Source: Micropterus salmoides
Taxonomy: Eukaryota > Chordata > Actinopteri > Centrarchiformes > Centrarchidae
DNA: 64,000 nt
NCBI RefSeq assembly: GCF_014851395.1
Contig: NW_024043372.1
Location: 9,313,490 to 9,377,489, forward strand
Direction of reading: 5' to 3'
Made by a program: the position numbers and the translations under genes. Under the pieces are notes generated by a model. It was not told where the DNA came from, made no database searches, and was given only the letters and a program-made list of their open reading frames with translations. Of this stretch, positions 42,413 to 55,864 are shown piece after piece (position 1 is the first letter of the stretch; every line of letters begins with the position of its first letter).

Positions 42413-42875
42413 GACAACATTCATAATAAAAGGTTAGAATACAACCAGTGCTATAAAACAGGGCTTCGAACAAATAATGGTTAGTTACTGTAGCAGTAAT
42501 CAAGACAATTTCCTGTTGCATATGAAAGACTGATGTTTACTCTCTGTGTAGACTATCGTATTCTATCAATGCAGCCCTGAGCATGAGCATGAGATGACTC
42601 AATGAAGAGAAAGTCTTTATGATTTAAATCAGGGACAGTATCACATAAATGAAAAGTATTCCCACTGTGAAGATATGGCAGGCAGTAATCAGCTGTTTAA
42701 TTGAAAAAAGGAAGAAAGGGAAACGATCTGCATGTTAAAAATTAGCCCCCAGTGATTTATTAACAGATCAGTCATGCAATTTATTTACATCATCAGGACA
42801 AATTATGCACATCTAGTAATCTATTTCCTTCCACAGTGGCTCAAGCCTATTAACATATTAAACGTGTCTACATAT

Positions 42876-42927
<52 letters not shown>
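42876..42927. repeat. three-part microsatellite (TG)n (TA)n (GA)n
   Basis: Three consecutive dinucleotide runs without spacers. Confidence 0.9.
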
Positions 42928-43139
42928 AAATGATACTTACTGGCCCAAAGACAATTTTTACTGGCTTATTTATCAGTGTTAAAACAAAACCAAAGACTTA
43001 TAAGTTGTGTTATTCTGATAACATGTTTAATCTGTTATTAAATACATCGGGATATAAAAAAACTAAACTAAAATGTAATCACAGTTAAAACAAAATATAC
43101 TAACTGACTCAAACATGACTTGCTCTCTCTCCTGCTGAC

Positions 43140-43490
43140 AGGCATTTAATAAAAAGGTAGCCATGGTAGCGACATGTCAATCACAAGGTAGTCCCGCCCA
43201 AAAGTATATGCTGAATTATCGTCTATTTGCCACTAAATAGGACTCACATTTACTAAATGAGCATCATGCTGTGTTGAAGAATTCTTGAAACTAACGACTG
43301 AGACCATAAACTCGTTATGACAGCGATTACTGAGGTAATAATTCCGCTGAGAAGTAGCAACATTTAACCATTATTTCTAATGGAATCGGACTTCTTTTTG
43401 CAACCAGTCGCCCCCTGCTGGCCGCTATAGAGAATGTAGATTTAAGTTCCGTCTGCATGGTTTCACTTTCAGACCCAGAGGTTGCCGCAT
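43140..43490. repeat. fish interspersed repeat (CGCCCCCTGCTGG type)
   Basis: The stretch with GCAACCAGTCGCCCCCTGCT, GGTTTCACTTTCAGACCC and GAGGTTGCCGC is a dispersed sequence I recognise from many perciform genomes. The boundaries are approximate. Confidence 0.55.
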
Positions 43491-45123
43491 GATTGAGATT
43501 AGAGAAATAACATTTGACAACCACTCACGTAATTACAACTCTGGATTGGACAATGGTGTGCGCCAAGAGCTGCAAAACAACTGCAGGATGTTGAGTTTAC
43601 TATTAAACTATTATTTTTTAAATACTAATGTTTTGGAGTTGCTAGTTCAACTGTCACGACTTTACTTTTTACTGGCCCCTGCCATCGGGCCACTGTTGTT
43701 GTCGAGCCCTGGTACATGTCTGACATGTCGTGTGTTTTGGTTGCCGCTGTAACGCTACAGGTTTGAGGTGAGGATGGAGCCCAGATGGTAGACGTGTGTG
43801 GTCTTGATGGTTATTGTTTTGACTCATCTGAGCTGTTGTTTCACTCAAACGATTGTTGATAGGACGGATTGTTCTCCTTGTTCTGTGTGTGTGTCTGTTT
43901 GCATTTGTGTGTGTGTGTCACTCTGCAGCTGTTGAGTCCTGTCAGGGGACATGGGCAGCAGCTGTGTGTGTGTGTGTGTTTGTGTTTTTTGTGTGTTTTT
44001 CCCAGTCGTAGTTTGTGTTTCTTGAGACTGACAGATGTGTTTGGGGTTTCTCTCCCACAGGGCTGCATGATACAGCAAAGAGCTGGATCTCTTTTCCTAC
44101 ACTATTTCCTCTGTTCCTTCCCTGCCTCCTCCTGTCTATAAATATGTTTGATTGCTTCGTCTGTCCTTCAGTGGCTTCTCCTTTCCTTCATTAGTCCTTC
44201 CTTTACTTTACCACCTCTTTCATGTCATTTCCTCTTGTCCTCCATTACCCCCCACCCCCCTTCACTTCCTTTCTTCTGGTGCTCCCTCTGCTTTCAACCC
44301 CTTACTTTCCTTTTACTACCTCCTTCCTTCATTGCTTCCTCCTTTCCTTGACCACCTTCTCTTTTATAAAAATATAACTCATATTGATTACATTTTTTGG
44401 ATGGCTAACCTCTGCTCAACTTACTGCTCCAGTTTACATCAAAGGAAAAGGAAAATGAAGCCCTCAGCTGTGTGAGAGCACTTTAAACTGAATGATGACA
44501 ACGGCAGTGTGGCAGTTATGGGGTTTATTCATTTTACAATTGCTTAATTTCATTACAGATCACAAAAAGTAAAATAGCCTGCGTTTTAAAATGAATCCGC
44601 TTAAACTGTAGGCTACAACAAACTAACAACAACATAATAAACACATTTATATCATTATATTAGGCAGATTGAAGAAGAACATGTAGTAGACTATAATAAA
44701 AGTTAAAAGTGATAACGTATAATAACGTGTTGTTTTAGTCCCGCATCTGGAAATGGCGCTCATATCCTGTCTGCTCTCCTTGGGCGTCCGCCCGACTAAT
44801 ATATTCCCGTATTCTGCTCTGCACGTGCTCAGTTCAGCCTCTCAGTCTGGACTCTCATATAGGTACGGTTCCAACCTGCTCTGCACAGCAGCCACCAACC
44901 CGGTTCGGCACACACTTAATCTTCCACTTTTCCTCGGCTCAAACCCTGTAGTAAATATTCCTCTTTTATCTAACTCCTCATTCTCTTAGTCCTGCACTAG
45001 GGTCTACTAGCCAAGACATAACACAGTTAAAAACAAATAGTTGGTAATAATAACTTGCTGTTTTAGTTTGCCTGCTCTGTGAGAATTAAAAAAATGGAGC
45101 GCTAATCCCCCATGGGAACAAGT
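43491..45123. other. non-coding; (GT)-rich and pyrimidine-rich stretches only
   Basis: GT-rich runs around 43880-44000 and a C/T-rich stretch at 44100-44350 create open frames that look like low complexity. Nothing else is recognised. Confidence 0.45.
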
Positions 45124-45212
45124 GTCACTCCCCGTGGGGACCTCATTTATACTAACCCATGGGGACTAGTGTCACTGTGGGGACAAACTATGAGGTCCCC
45201 ACGGGGAATGAC
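45124..45212. repeat. hairpin-forming palindrome, GTCCCCAC type
   Basis: The left arm GTCACTCCCCGTGGGGACCT (45124 onward, 23 bases) and the inverted right arm (45190-45212) match at 22 of 23 positions, with a 43-base loop that itself contains CCCATGGGG. A fold-back MITE or mini-satellite unit is likely. Confidence 0.75.
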
Positions 45213-45224
45213 TGCTTTTTGAGG

Positions 45225-46195
45225 ATTAAAGGATAATTTTGGTATTTTTAAACCTGGGTCCTATTTTTTTTATACATATTTTGGTGTTGAAATGACTAGT
45301 AGGTACAAAAAGTTTTGGAGTTTGAAGTTCGTGCAGTTGTTGGCTTCAGCTGGCAGCTGCAATGTATTCTTTCGAGGCAATTGCACCCGTAAAAATTACG
45401 TCCACTAAATGTGCTTCTGTTTACAAGGACTGTTGAAAAATGTGTCTGACAACATCATGGAAAGCATCCCTACAAGTCACACCCTTTGTTTTTAACCAGA
45501 AACAGAAGTTTCACTCATGGACAATTCTTATTCTGAAGACTCTTGAGAGGCGAGTTTTGCAAGAAACGCCAGTGGAAAAGAGGGAGAGGAGTTTGGTGTT
45601 TACATAGAGGAACTGCTAGCAATACTTTATATCCTAAAGTTACTCCAACACAACAAACTCTTCTCTTCAACTCTGACAGGTTTACCCGTCGTCTTGCTGC
45701 AACAACTTGCCTCACAACATTTCAGAAGTGAGAATTGTCCTTGAGTGAGACTTAGGGCCCGTGCCCACCAAAGCGTTTTTTTGCCAGCTGAAAACGCCAG
45801 CTGCTCTTCTGAAAACGTCCAGCAGGGAGCGCTAGTGGGCGTTTTTGAGGCGCAGCATTTTTGAGGGGGTGCACGTCTGGTTACGCCATAGGCAACGGCT
45901 TTGGGTACGGGGCTACACAGAGGCTACGCCGTCGATTTGACGCAGAAGTATAAATTGCGCTTTATGTTTCTTCATTGAAAACAACAAACTGGTATAACAG
46001 TCTGAGCAAAAAGAAACTCTTGGACGTAATTTTAACAGGCACAATTGCCCCAAAGGAATATGTTGCAGTCACTGCAGCCGGTTCGTGGCTGCCGGCTGAA
46101 GCCATCTTCTTCATAGATTCCAAAACTTTTGTACCTACTAGTCATCTTGACACCAAAATATGTGAAAATAGGTTTTAAAAGTACCGAAGACTTGG
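45225..46195. mobile_element. DNA transposon with about 85-bp inverted termini
   Basis: The left terminus contains ATATTTTGGTGTTGAAATG and ACTAGTAGGTACAAAAAG (45275-45312). The right terminus, inverted, contains ATATTTTGGTGTCAAGATG and ACTAGTAGGTACAAAAG (46175-46120). The outermost bases are approximate. Another repeat (GGGCCCGTGCCCACC, 45753 onward) seems nested inside. No transposase is visible. Confidence 0.6.
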
Positions 46196-48080
46196 TTTTA
46201 GGGTTACAATTGTGCTAGGGTAGGGACTAGATAGAGAAACAAACGTGTGTTTTATGTTCTTGTGTGTGTGTGTGTGTCTGCGTCTGTGTGTCAGCAGTAG
46301 CTACCTCCAGCCCTTATTTAGCGTAATTTAGCCAGGTTATGCTACGCTTCACTAATGCAACTACTCAGCAATAACACACATAAATTCAAACATCATGATG
46401 GCGTCTTCGCTCTTGCTCTTGTGTATTGAATTCTGGGATTTATCTTGAACACTGACTTGTCAGTCTGGAAGCGCACAATTTACCATCAAGAACAAAACCA
46501 CGACTTTCAAGATTGATTATTATATCATGAAATTATTTTAAAATATGTGCTCAGCTAAAATGCTGAAATGGATAGCTGGTTTAACAGTGATTTTGTGCAG
46601 TAGTTGTATCTTCCATGTACATCTAGCATTAACATGCATGTATACAAATACACAACAATTACTATGAAGCAGTCATTGGCAATTAAATTCTTAGACCTCA
46701 GGCTCCTTCCAACACTAATATGTTTAAATACATATGTATTTAAGAAAATCATGTATGTGGAACAAAATCTAAGTAGAATCTAAGACATAAAATAGCACAA
46801 CAGCTGAAATATAGGAATATAATATAATTTAAAATACAATACAATACTGTGGTAGACAGGTGAGTAATATTAAATGTATAATCTGGAATGTAAACAGGTT
46901 GTGCAGTAATGTTGTAAAATAAAGACATAATCAGAACAAGTGGTAGACAGGTGTGCATATAAATATATATACACGGAAACTGAAAAGGTAGTAAAATAAA
47001 TATATTTATACTTTGTTGTGTACAGGTATAAACAGTTATAAATTAGGGCTGGGCGATATGGCCAAAAATGTTAGATAAATGATAAATGAAAAAAAAAAGT
47101 TTTTTTCAAGTTTAAAGTTTGTTGTTTTTATTATTTTTTATTATTGTTACGCACATCACTTCTTTGTATAATATACAGTAATGCCTCATTACAACAGACA
47201 GGAAGCACTTTGTGTTCCTGTCTGTTGAATTGTTATTGGGTTATCGGGACGCTAAACAAAGACCTCCCTGTCCTCCTCATCTTTGTCCTCCAGCTCCCAA
47301 GGTGTTCTCAGGCCAGGTGGGATGTATTAGTCCTCCACTGTGTGTGTTAGTCCAGTACAGCAGCTGCATTATAGCTGATGCTACTACACTGATGTGCTTG
47401 TCGGCCTCATCTTACCATCACTCATGAACCCCTAGATACACTGCAGCTAAAAGTGGTTCTTTCCCCTTTGAGGATGGTTTAATCTGGCCAGCTTAATTAA
47501 TGAAGCAGCAGGCACTGACCCCTCTGATGTAAATTTGGTTAATTATGTAGTGACTAACACAGCTAAATGCTGTCATGCAGCATGTCAGATGAATGTTGTA
47601 CTGCCGAGGACAGGGCTATTCAACTATATTATTCAGGGGACCACATTTTCAGAAAGCCTTAGCTATTATTCTTATTACATATTTACCTCTGACACAACGC
47701 GCCACCATATTTTCAAAACTTTTATTTTGCACCACATCCAACATTTTGCAGTTTTGTTTAAACTCTCACAAATCGGAAACCACAGATAGGCTTAGTCTAC
47801 ACGCCTCTAATGTTGGGGGAGGGATGTTGATGTGTTAATGTGTCCCTCCCTGGCCGTTGTTGTGTCTTGAGTTTGTACCTGCATAACAATGTGGTTGACC
47901 TCAGATGATTTAAATGCAGGTAAAAACAGGCGTCTTTGTTGATTGTAATCATATTTGGTCAACTGTCCGCTGAAATGAGATGAGTGTTTAACAGATGAAA
48001 AACACCTTTTCAAACCTTTGCAAGTTTGAAACATCACATTGGGGTTGATCATTTGTCATTAGTTTGAATATTATATTAAG
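46196..48080. other. non-coding with one hAT-like end
   Basis: TAGGGCTGGGCGATATGGCC at about 47046 is a hAT MITE end, but its partner was not found. The remainder is AT-rich with nothing recognised. Confidence 0.45.
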
Positions 48081-49359
48081 TAGTGCTGGGCATCGATTAA
48101 AATTTTTAATCGCAATATATTGCATGATTTTCCGCGATTATTCATATAGTTATGAGCAAAATTGATTAATGAATTCTAAAGTAGTGTATTGCGCACTTTT
48201 AATTTAAATGTACTGCTATACACAAAAGTTCTGTAACATGTGGTTTGCAAACACCTTAAACAAAGAAGGTGCTTTTTACCAGCAGTATTCCCTTTACACA
48301 GTAGCAATAAAATATTTCTTGTAAAACTCAACTTAAACATTAATGTAATCAAATCAAATAGTAGTATAAAACCAAAGCTATTTGCCACTGCCAGGGCATT
48401 AAGCTACCTTTCATCTAGCTGGTTAAAACAAGTTACCATCCAGAGTCCAGAACCATGATCATAACATCATAATAGGCACCTTTGGAGCAACTTGTTAAAT
48501 AAATCTGTTTTCTTGTTTTTTTTTCTGAATAGGTATCAGCAGAAACATTTTTCTTTTATCAGGGAGCAGCATAAACAGTCTGTTCAGTAGCAAGTGTCCA
48601 TGTTAGAGTGAGGTGAAGTGGTCGCCTCACGCGGCCGACCGCTGCCGAAGTTGAATTGTCTTGAACTTTTTGAATGCGACGTGCAGCATAGATCATTGGA
48701 AGAGAGACTGATCCTCGCTGTTTGTGAGTTTCCAGAATCTTTTACTGTTTACTAAATACGAATTCAACAGGAGGGAATTCGCATGGCAGAGCATCCCCGC
48801 AAAACTAGATGTAGGACTCTTAACTAAAGTTATGTATAATTTTAACTTAAGTTAAATAGGCAGAAGCCGTTGCCATGGTTACTCTCCATAGAGCGCCTGC
48901 CATTTACTCGCGGAGCGCTTGTCTCCCTTTCTGATCACCAGAGTGCAGAGCGACCCTACGGGGCCAAGCAACTACGTTGTGATTTTAAGATTATTCCTAA
49001 GACCGATATCTTCCCCAGTACTAATCAGCATGCAGTGTGTAGCTATCCACTTCGCTATGGCATTTGATCACCTGTCTTGCTTTTGTTTATCTACTTCTCC
49101 CACATGCTGCATCCAGCATAGTCTGCCGAAGCCTCCCTCCGCAGCTTGTTTTGGTGCGTGATTTGCAGGTTGATCAACATCCTGCCAATCCTGTGACCCA
49201 TGGTTTGACTGTATGTGTATTCAGAGCCAGTGAGCAACAGACTTTCAAAATAATAATAATAAAAATTGCTTTAACGTGCGATAAAATAATTGTCAACGTT
49301 AATTAATGAATGTGTTAAGGTGATAATAACGCGATGATGTGTTAACGTGCCCAGCCCTA
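48081..49359. mobile_element. 1.28-kb hAT element, non-coding
   Basis: Starts TAGTGCTGGGCATCGATTAA and ends TAACGTGCCCAGCCCTA. Flanks ATATTAAG and ATACTAAC match at 6 of 8. The interior carries no recognisable transposase. Confidence 0.7.
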
Positions 49360-50660
49360 ATACTAACTAAACAATTACTTGATTAATTGAATAAAAAGGC
49401 AGTTACATAAAGCTAGAGATATCCTAAGCATAAAGAGAGGTATCAGAGCCAATCGGTGCATATTTTAATGGATTGATATCGACTAAAATAAAGCAGATCA
49501 AAGAAGACAGATTCTGTCTTTACTGTATAATCATACAGTAAAGACATAATCCTCATTATCGTTCATTCATATCATATCAATAATTTAAGATCATCAGTTC
49601 AATAGTATTTGAATCAAGTAGCTCGTAGAAATAATGTATGTCAGATTTTATAGTTTACAGCTGTTGTTTCAATGTGTCAGATACATTTGTAATCACATTT
49701 AGGTAAATAAGAATCGGATCTGACTCGATGTTAAAAGACTCAGATCAGGTCCAAAAAACTTGATCAGGACGTCACTGGATGAAGAATTTTATATAAAGGT
49801 TTTTGATTAAAATGCACTGAAGAAATTACCCTGTAAGTGCTCGGTTTAGGATACATTCATACATGTTGTTTGATATTATGGTGTGATTTTTATGTTAATG
49901 AATTCTTCAAAAACAGTCAATGTTGCGTAAACATCCTTAACAACAAACTACTCTTACATACTCCTGGAATTCCTTAATTGGCTCTATCTCTGACTTATTG
50001 AAGGACAGGAGGATTCCCTCTCTCTCTCACACACACACACAGACTTTCAGAAATAGCAGCTTAATCAGTCTGACGGTGTCGTAGAGCTCTAATGAGCCCA
50101 CTGCTTTGTCCCAGTGATGGTTGATGATGTAAGCTCTGCTCACACAGAGCCTCTAAGCTGATTGGCTGGCTGCTCAGGTAATTCACCACACCTGGCAGGA
50201 CACAGGGGGATGATTAGAGACTTTGTTGTTTGTCTGTTTGTTTGTTTGGACTGTGAGCTTCTTCAATGCTTCCTAGTCTGATAGACAGACGGTGGCACAC
50301 TCAGATTTGATGCACAGAAAAAATTATGCCGGGAAGTCTGCTGAACTCAAGTTATTCCTAAAATCAAGTCTGACATGTTGTGCTCACACTGGCATGAGGT
50401 GGAGGAGGTGGACCGGTAGCCAACACTTCATGGACCGGTACCAGTTCGCAGCTCCAAATCACTGATCTTGTCAAATCGACAAAAAAATCATTTTACAAAG
50501 CGAACAAGACAATGCAATACGAAAGCAGCCACCACCCATAATACACAGGCTACAAACAAACTGCATGTGTAATGTTTGATTTTATGTGTTACTGACATGA
50601 GAAAAAGTCCAATGTACACGCAATTTAAACTACCGAATAGAAAATTTAGTTTATACCATA
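49360..50660. other. non-coding, nothing recognised
   Basis: AT-rich DNA with a short CA run near 50025-50040. Confidence 0.4.
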
Positions 50661-50662
50661 CA

Positions 50663-50837
50663 CTGGTGATGGCACAATGGATAAGACACATGCCCTTGGT
50701 GTAAGAGACCTGGGTTCAATCCCCCACTGTGACACTTACCCCTCATTGCTCCAGAGGCGCGCGACCTCTGACATATATAGCAATTGTAAGTCACTTTGGA
50801 TAAAAGCGTCAACTAAATGTCAAATCAAATCAAATCA
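50663..50837 (+). mobile_element. tRNA-derived SINE
   Basis: An A box TGGCACAATGG (50670-50680) and a B box GGTTCAATCCC (50713-50723) sit at tRNA-like spacing, followed by a body and the tail TTTGGATAAAAGCGTCAACT, ending in an AATCA repeat. This is RNA polymerase III promoter architecture with a LINE-type tail. Not a functional tRNA: no cloverleaf 3' acceptor arm is seen. Confidence 0.85.
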
Positions 50838-51431
50838 ATCACTGGAGGATTAGAAATGCTGTAATGTAATGGCTGATTATTTATACTTTTCTTGAAACCT
50901 CCAACAACTAAAACTTTTGATGTTTTGGAGAAACTTTGGTCGCTTCTAGCTAAGGAGCTAAAGCCCTTTGTAGTTTGTAATAGCTGTGATACAAACTCTT
51001 AATGAAATCCATGGCAATCATGGTGTGAAATAATTTTCATTTAATTTAAAATATAATTGAATCCACAGTATGAAGAGTTTCCCTGTGAGTAAATATCTTG
51101 ATAAAACCACAAAAGGCCAGTCATAAATATATAAAATAATATTCAATATAGCCCCGCCCTATGAGACAGAAGGATTGGAAGAGGGGAGGAGATAAAAAGA
51201 GGGGATAGGAGGTGAGGTGAGGAGTTTTGAGAGGGATGAAAGAAACAGGAGGAGGATGTCCTTGACGTTGCCCTCTACCAACCGATTCTCAACCGCCTGC
51301 ATCACACTGCGTAAAGCTGCCTGCTGGAAACACACACCTGTTGTCTGTGTGCCAGGAATCACCGGAGACGCATATAGATGCACTAACAGAGACAAGACCA
51401 CCATGCAGAGGGCCAGCTGTTCACTGAATAC

Positions 51432-51799
51432 TAGGGTTGGACAATCTTCTCTTTTCATATCGTCTGATCATGGCTACTTTAGATCGCCAATTGCCGATCT
51501 GATGGGGGGCGGTGTTACATTGCAGCAAGTCAGTGAAATGCCAGCATGGAATGAACAGGCTTATTAGCTTTAAGAGAAACTACCAGAAACATCTGTAAAT
51601 GCGCAGTACAATGCCACAGAATTTACTGTGGCGCCGCGTGGGGAGGAGGGGGTGTAGACTCTAGAGACTGTTTTTATGTCATCTCAGTTCTGATAGTGAG
51701 TTACTTAAATTCGCCTTAATATCGGTACATGAAAAAACAATAGCTGATCATTCCTTCAATCGTCGATGAGCAATCCAGTCGCTAATCGGAACAAGCCTA
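51432..51799. mobile_element. 368-bp hAT MITE with perfect target duplication
   Basis: Starts TAGGGTTGGACAATCTTC and ends CTAATCGGAACAAGCCTA. The octamer CTGAATAC is identical on both sides (51424-51431 and 51800-51807). Confidence 0.85.
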
Positions 51800-51807
51800 C
51801 TGAATAC

Positions 51808-54185
51808 TCTGTACAAAATTACAATGGCGTATTAAGGCCATAATAGGCTTAAAGAAAGTTAAGAGAAAACAAATTCAGAGATTAAAGTCACTAGGGTTGG
51901 GCTGATAGACGATGCCATCGACTGAAGTTTGTGAGCGAACACATGCACGTAGGACGACCGCCACCCCACAAATGTGTCACAAATGTGCAAGACTTCTTTT
52001 TTTTCAGATGTGCTTGTGTCATTAAAGCTCTGTATTCTCTTTAAAACAGGGTATGCAGATGTTAGAAACAACAGACGTCACATCAGAGGTACTTTCACCA
52101 ACCAGTATTATGAGATACTTGCATAAACAATGAGGAAGACCTGCAGACATTTTTAAATGACTAAGATGTGAAACATGCTTTTAGGTGGCGTTGCATGTCC
52201 TCATATCTGCCTTACTGTCTGAAAGCTCCACCTCTTCTCTGAATATCTGCACTTCCTCTTGTATTATTAATGACGAAAAGGAACTCAGAACCCTATTTGT
52301 CCGTCATACAAAACTGATGATAATGCATCAAAAATTCAATTGAAAAAACAAAATAATGTGCTCCATCCAGTAAAACGACCTCCTATAAAGTTAAGACCAC
52401 TGAATCAACACGAGTCTACAAGTATTTTCTTTATTTGGACATTACTGAGGAGAGCAGCATTAATGAGTAATTGCTAATTACTTTACCACCAATACCATTC
52501 ACTTCAAATGTACAAAGGAACATTACAAGTCAATAGTTGCTTTGAGCTAAATGCTAACATCAGCATGCTAACTTGTTCATGATAATGTGAACATGTTGAT
52601 GTTTAGCAGGTATAATGTTTACCATGTTCACCATCTTAGCTTGGTGTGTTAGCATGCTTATATTTGCTAATTCACACTAAATACAATATACAGCTGAACA
52701 GCTGAGGTTGATGAGAATATAAAAGGGTTTGCAGACAAAATTAAATGTTGGCCAGATGGTGGCACTAGATGAAAGGGGATTAAATTTATTGCAAGTCATC
52801 CTCTGGGAACCATGAATGTCTGTACCAAAGGTCTGTGCCAATCCATTCAAGTAGATAATGAAATATTTTACAGAATTAGTGAAAACTAAGACCTGCCCAT
52901 TGTTTGGGGACCATAAAGGTCCAATCCAATAGTTGTGTTGAGATATTTAAAAAATGTTGGACTGACTGACACAACAGCATCGCTTTCCCTGGAGCCATGC
53001 AGCTAGCATGGTTAAAAAGTGCTATTTTGATAACTGTTGAAATGTTGGAAAGGTTTCAGTGTCTGAAGTAGTGTAAATTGTGGTCTAATGTTTTATTATT
53101 TTCAGTATTAGATATCACTTTATCTTATTGTATTTTAGATTATTAATTATTATTGGAAGTGAAGAAAATATTTGCGTTTTTGTGTTTTAAATAAAAACAA
53201 ACTTTGTGGTCTAGACTCTATTATCTACATTTACAAAATGACAGCAGATTAAATGAATACAATGGATTCTAACACTTCAGTTAGGATTAAAGCATTTTTA
53301 GCAATAAAATATCAACCATATAAGGGTTAGTCAAGATCAGTTTTATTTATTAATAATCTCTTGGCACATCCTGAATGTATGCGTGTAGAGCCGGACAACA
53401 GACGTGTTCATTTTATCTTTTAAGCGTTGGATAGACTGTGTTTGTGTTGGTGTTGTTGAGTGCAGTGGAATGTTAGAAGTCATGGATCATCAGGGTGATT
53501 TCACTGATCCCAGAACAGATGTGACCCGATGTTTACTGTTTAGGGCTAACTTTAGAATCCATTGCTCATGGGAAACACTGTTTACTGCGTGTGTACGCTC
53601 TCCAGCCTGCATCTGGGGCTCATGCTTGGTCAAGCTTGGATCGTGACTTGAGATCAGACTGTTTAAATCGCGACTAAATATGAGAGTCTGTGGTGTTGGC
53701 CCGGCGGGCATGTTTTTGTACAGCAGGAACAGCAGGAGCACTTCTTACCTTGATGAAATGTTGGAGGTTTGAGGTTTTTAAGGTTTTCAAGGAAGCGTCT
53801 TGTGCTTGCTGCTCACCATGTAAGCATCTCACTCGTAGAAAAGAAAAGATGTCCAAATCAAACAGAGAACTGAGGTTCTATCAAACAAGCAGTCAGTTAT
53901 CACACTCATTAATAAAATCACAATAAAAAATGTTTTACTGGACACTGAAAAGCAGTTTTAACTAACATTTTCATCTTGTTGTTTAAAAACAAGGTCTTGT
54001 TTTTGTCCTGTCACAAGGCAGCGTGCCTCTGGTTTGTGGGACACGTCTTTCGCCTTTCTTGTGGAATGCAGCCATTCATTACACAGTATTTGCATGACGT
54101 TATTACCTCTTTATATTCTGTAGTAGGTTTTGTTACTGGTGGGGTCCATGTTTCTTTGCAAAATAAATTGCATATACACACACAC
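51808..54185. other. non-coding, nothing firm
   Basis: A TAGGGTTGGGCTGATAGACG phrase at 51892 resembles a hAT end without a partner. The rest is AT-rich and unassigned. Confidence 0.4.
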
Positions 54186-54420
54186 TAGCTCTAATGATTA
54201 TTTTCATTACTGATTTATCCAGCAGTTATTTTCTAAATTAATCATCATATAAGCGATAAAATATCAACAAATTGTGAAAATGCGAATCGCAATTTCTCAG
54301 AGCCCAAAGTAACAAAATTCATATAGCTTGTTTTGTACGATCAACAGTCCAAAACCCAAAGATATTTAGAACTTTCATATGACTACGTTTGGTATTTTTA
54401 CTTAAAAAATGGCTGAAACA
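54186..54420. mobile_element. hAT MITE relative of 19241-19661 (partial)
   Basis: TAGCTCTAATGATTATTTTC followed by ATTTATCCAGCAGTTATTTT parallels the start of the element at 19241. The right end is unresolved. Confidence 0.45.
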
Positions 54421-55776
54421 TCTAACCCAACATGAAAACAACATGAGGCGAGGGATCTTCTCAGTCCTCAGTTTATTCTAAACTGATCCGCCAGTTTCTT
54501 GTCTCCTGTTGCAATTCTGACAAAGTAGCGCCCCGCCTCTGCTAATGCTCGAAGAAATATTAGGCTTATTAACCCCAAGGGAAAACAAGCAGACATGCTA
54601 CATCACACAGCAACATACGCATATTTAGTGAGTTTTTATGGGTTTTTAAAGTTGTGAAAAGCTAAGACGAAAATTTTAATCACAATCAGGTGAGGATGTG
54701 AGACAAAGAAAATAACTGGCTGATGTTCGCTTGATAAGAACCAATTACATACACTTTTTTCATTTAGTTTATTTCTCATCGGCATTGCATATTAATAAAC
54801 ATTCCTGTAAATCTGCCTGAATTACCAAAAGGCTAGTTTTCATACATGGTCCCTTGTCAGGTGTAAAGTTGGCAGCCTAAAGTCCATCTAAAATCAGGAA
54901 ATAAATACAGTTTAGTCTGCATTCAGTTGAAGTTATTTTAAGGTTCGGACTTAAAAGCCGATTTCTTAGGGAAACGCTGCCTTTCCAGTAAGACTCCGGG
55001 AACTGCATTATTGAAACATACCTGTTGTAACCAGCGGCAAGCACAGTCAACGCCAACCAGGACTGACAATTTAAGGATTATAATTTTAAGGACCACATGA
55101 ATTTCACATAATCTGCGTTTCTCAGCTGAGTATAATTCAAAATTAATGTCTGTTTATCACTTTACATGGTGCATTAAGCTGTGTTTGGAAAAATGTCTCA
55201 GCTTGTCTGAAGTGTTACGTATGGAGGGTGCGTTTAGTGAGCTTCATGTCTCACTACAGCCCTGACACTGACCAGATGATGCCTGCAGAAACACACACAA
55301 GCAGGCTGTGACGTCATTAATGGGCCTGCTCATCTCTTCCAATCTGCTTTGTCGTCTTTGTTCTCTTATTTCTTCCATTCTTCTTCTTCTCTTGTCCTTT
55401 CTTCTTATGTCATCAGAGGCTGGTGATGATGAGTCATATTGGGGCAGCTTTGAGGTGCATGATGGGATGGGAGGTGGTAGAGGCAGGTTTTGAGAAAGGA
55501 CAGGCAAAATCTAGTCAAAAGTGAACCTGAACACCTGAACATTTCATCCATATGTGAAAGTTCAATATGTTTCCAGAACCATGGGCATTTATCTGTTGAT
55601 CGTCATGTCGAAACAGGAATGGGTTTACCAAACTGTTGACACAAAGTCGAAAAAATCCTGCCAACTAAATTATCATTTTATGCTGTAGCATTAAGATTTA
55701 ATTTAAGTAAAACAAAGGGGACCAAACCAGGAGAAACACACCCAGACCAAATGTACACCGAAGAAGCTGGACTGGG
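54421..55776. other. non-coding, nothing recognised
   Basis: No exon is supported. An open stretch at 55244-55507 on the minus strand has no splice or start support. Confidence 0.4.
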
Positions 55777-55806
55777 GTGTCCACATACTTTTGACCATAT
55801 ACTGCA
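55777..55806. mobile_element. Tc1-like transposon right end (solo)
   Basis: GGTGTCCACATACTTTTGAC then CATATACTG resembles the terminal repeat of a fish Tc1-like element. No second end or transposase was found nearby. Confidence 0.45.
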
Positions 55807-55864
55807 GTGTCTGTGGTGTCGTTCTTAGACCACTAATACACCAGGTAGCAACTGTATTTCTTTT

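Noticed and set aside
43841..44475. Open frames in GT- and CT-rich DNA
   Set aside because: Low-complexity composition, no splice sites or homology recognised.
50670..50723. Possible tRNA gene
   Set aside because: A and B boxes are present, but the acceptor stem does not close and the sequence continues into a LINE-type tail, so it is a SINE.
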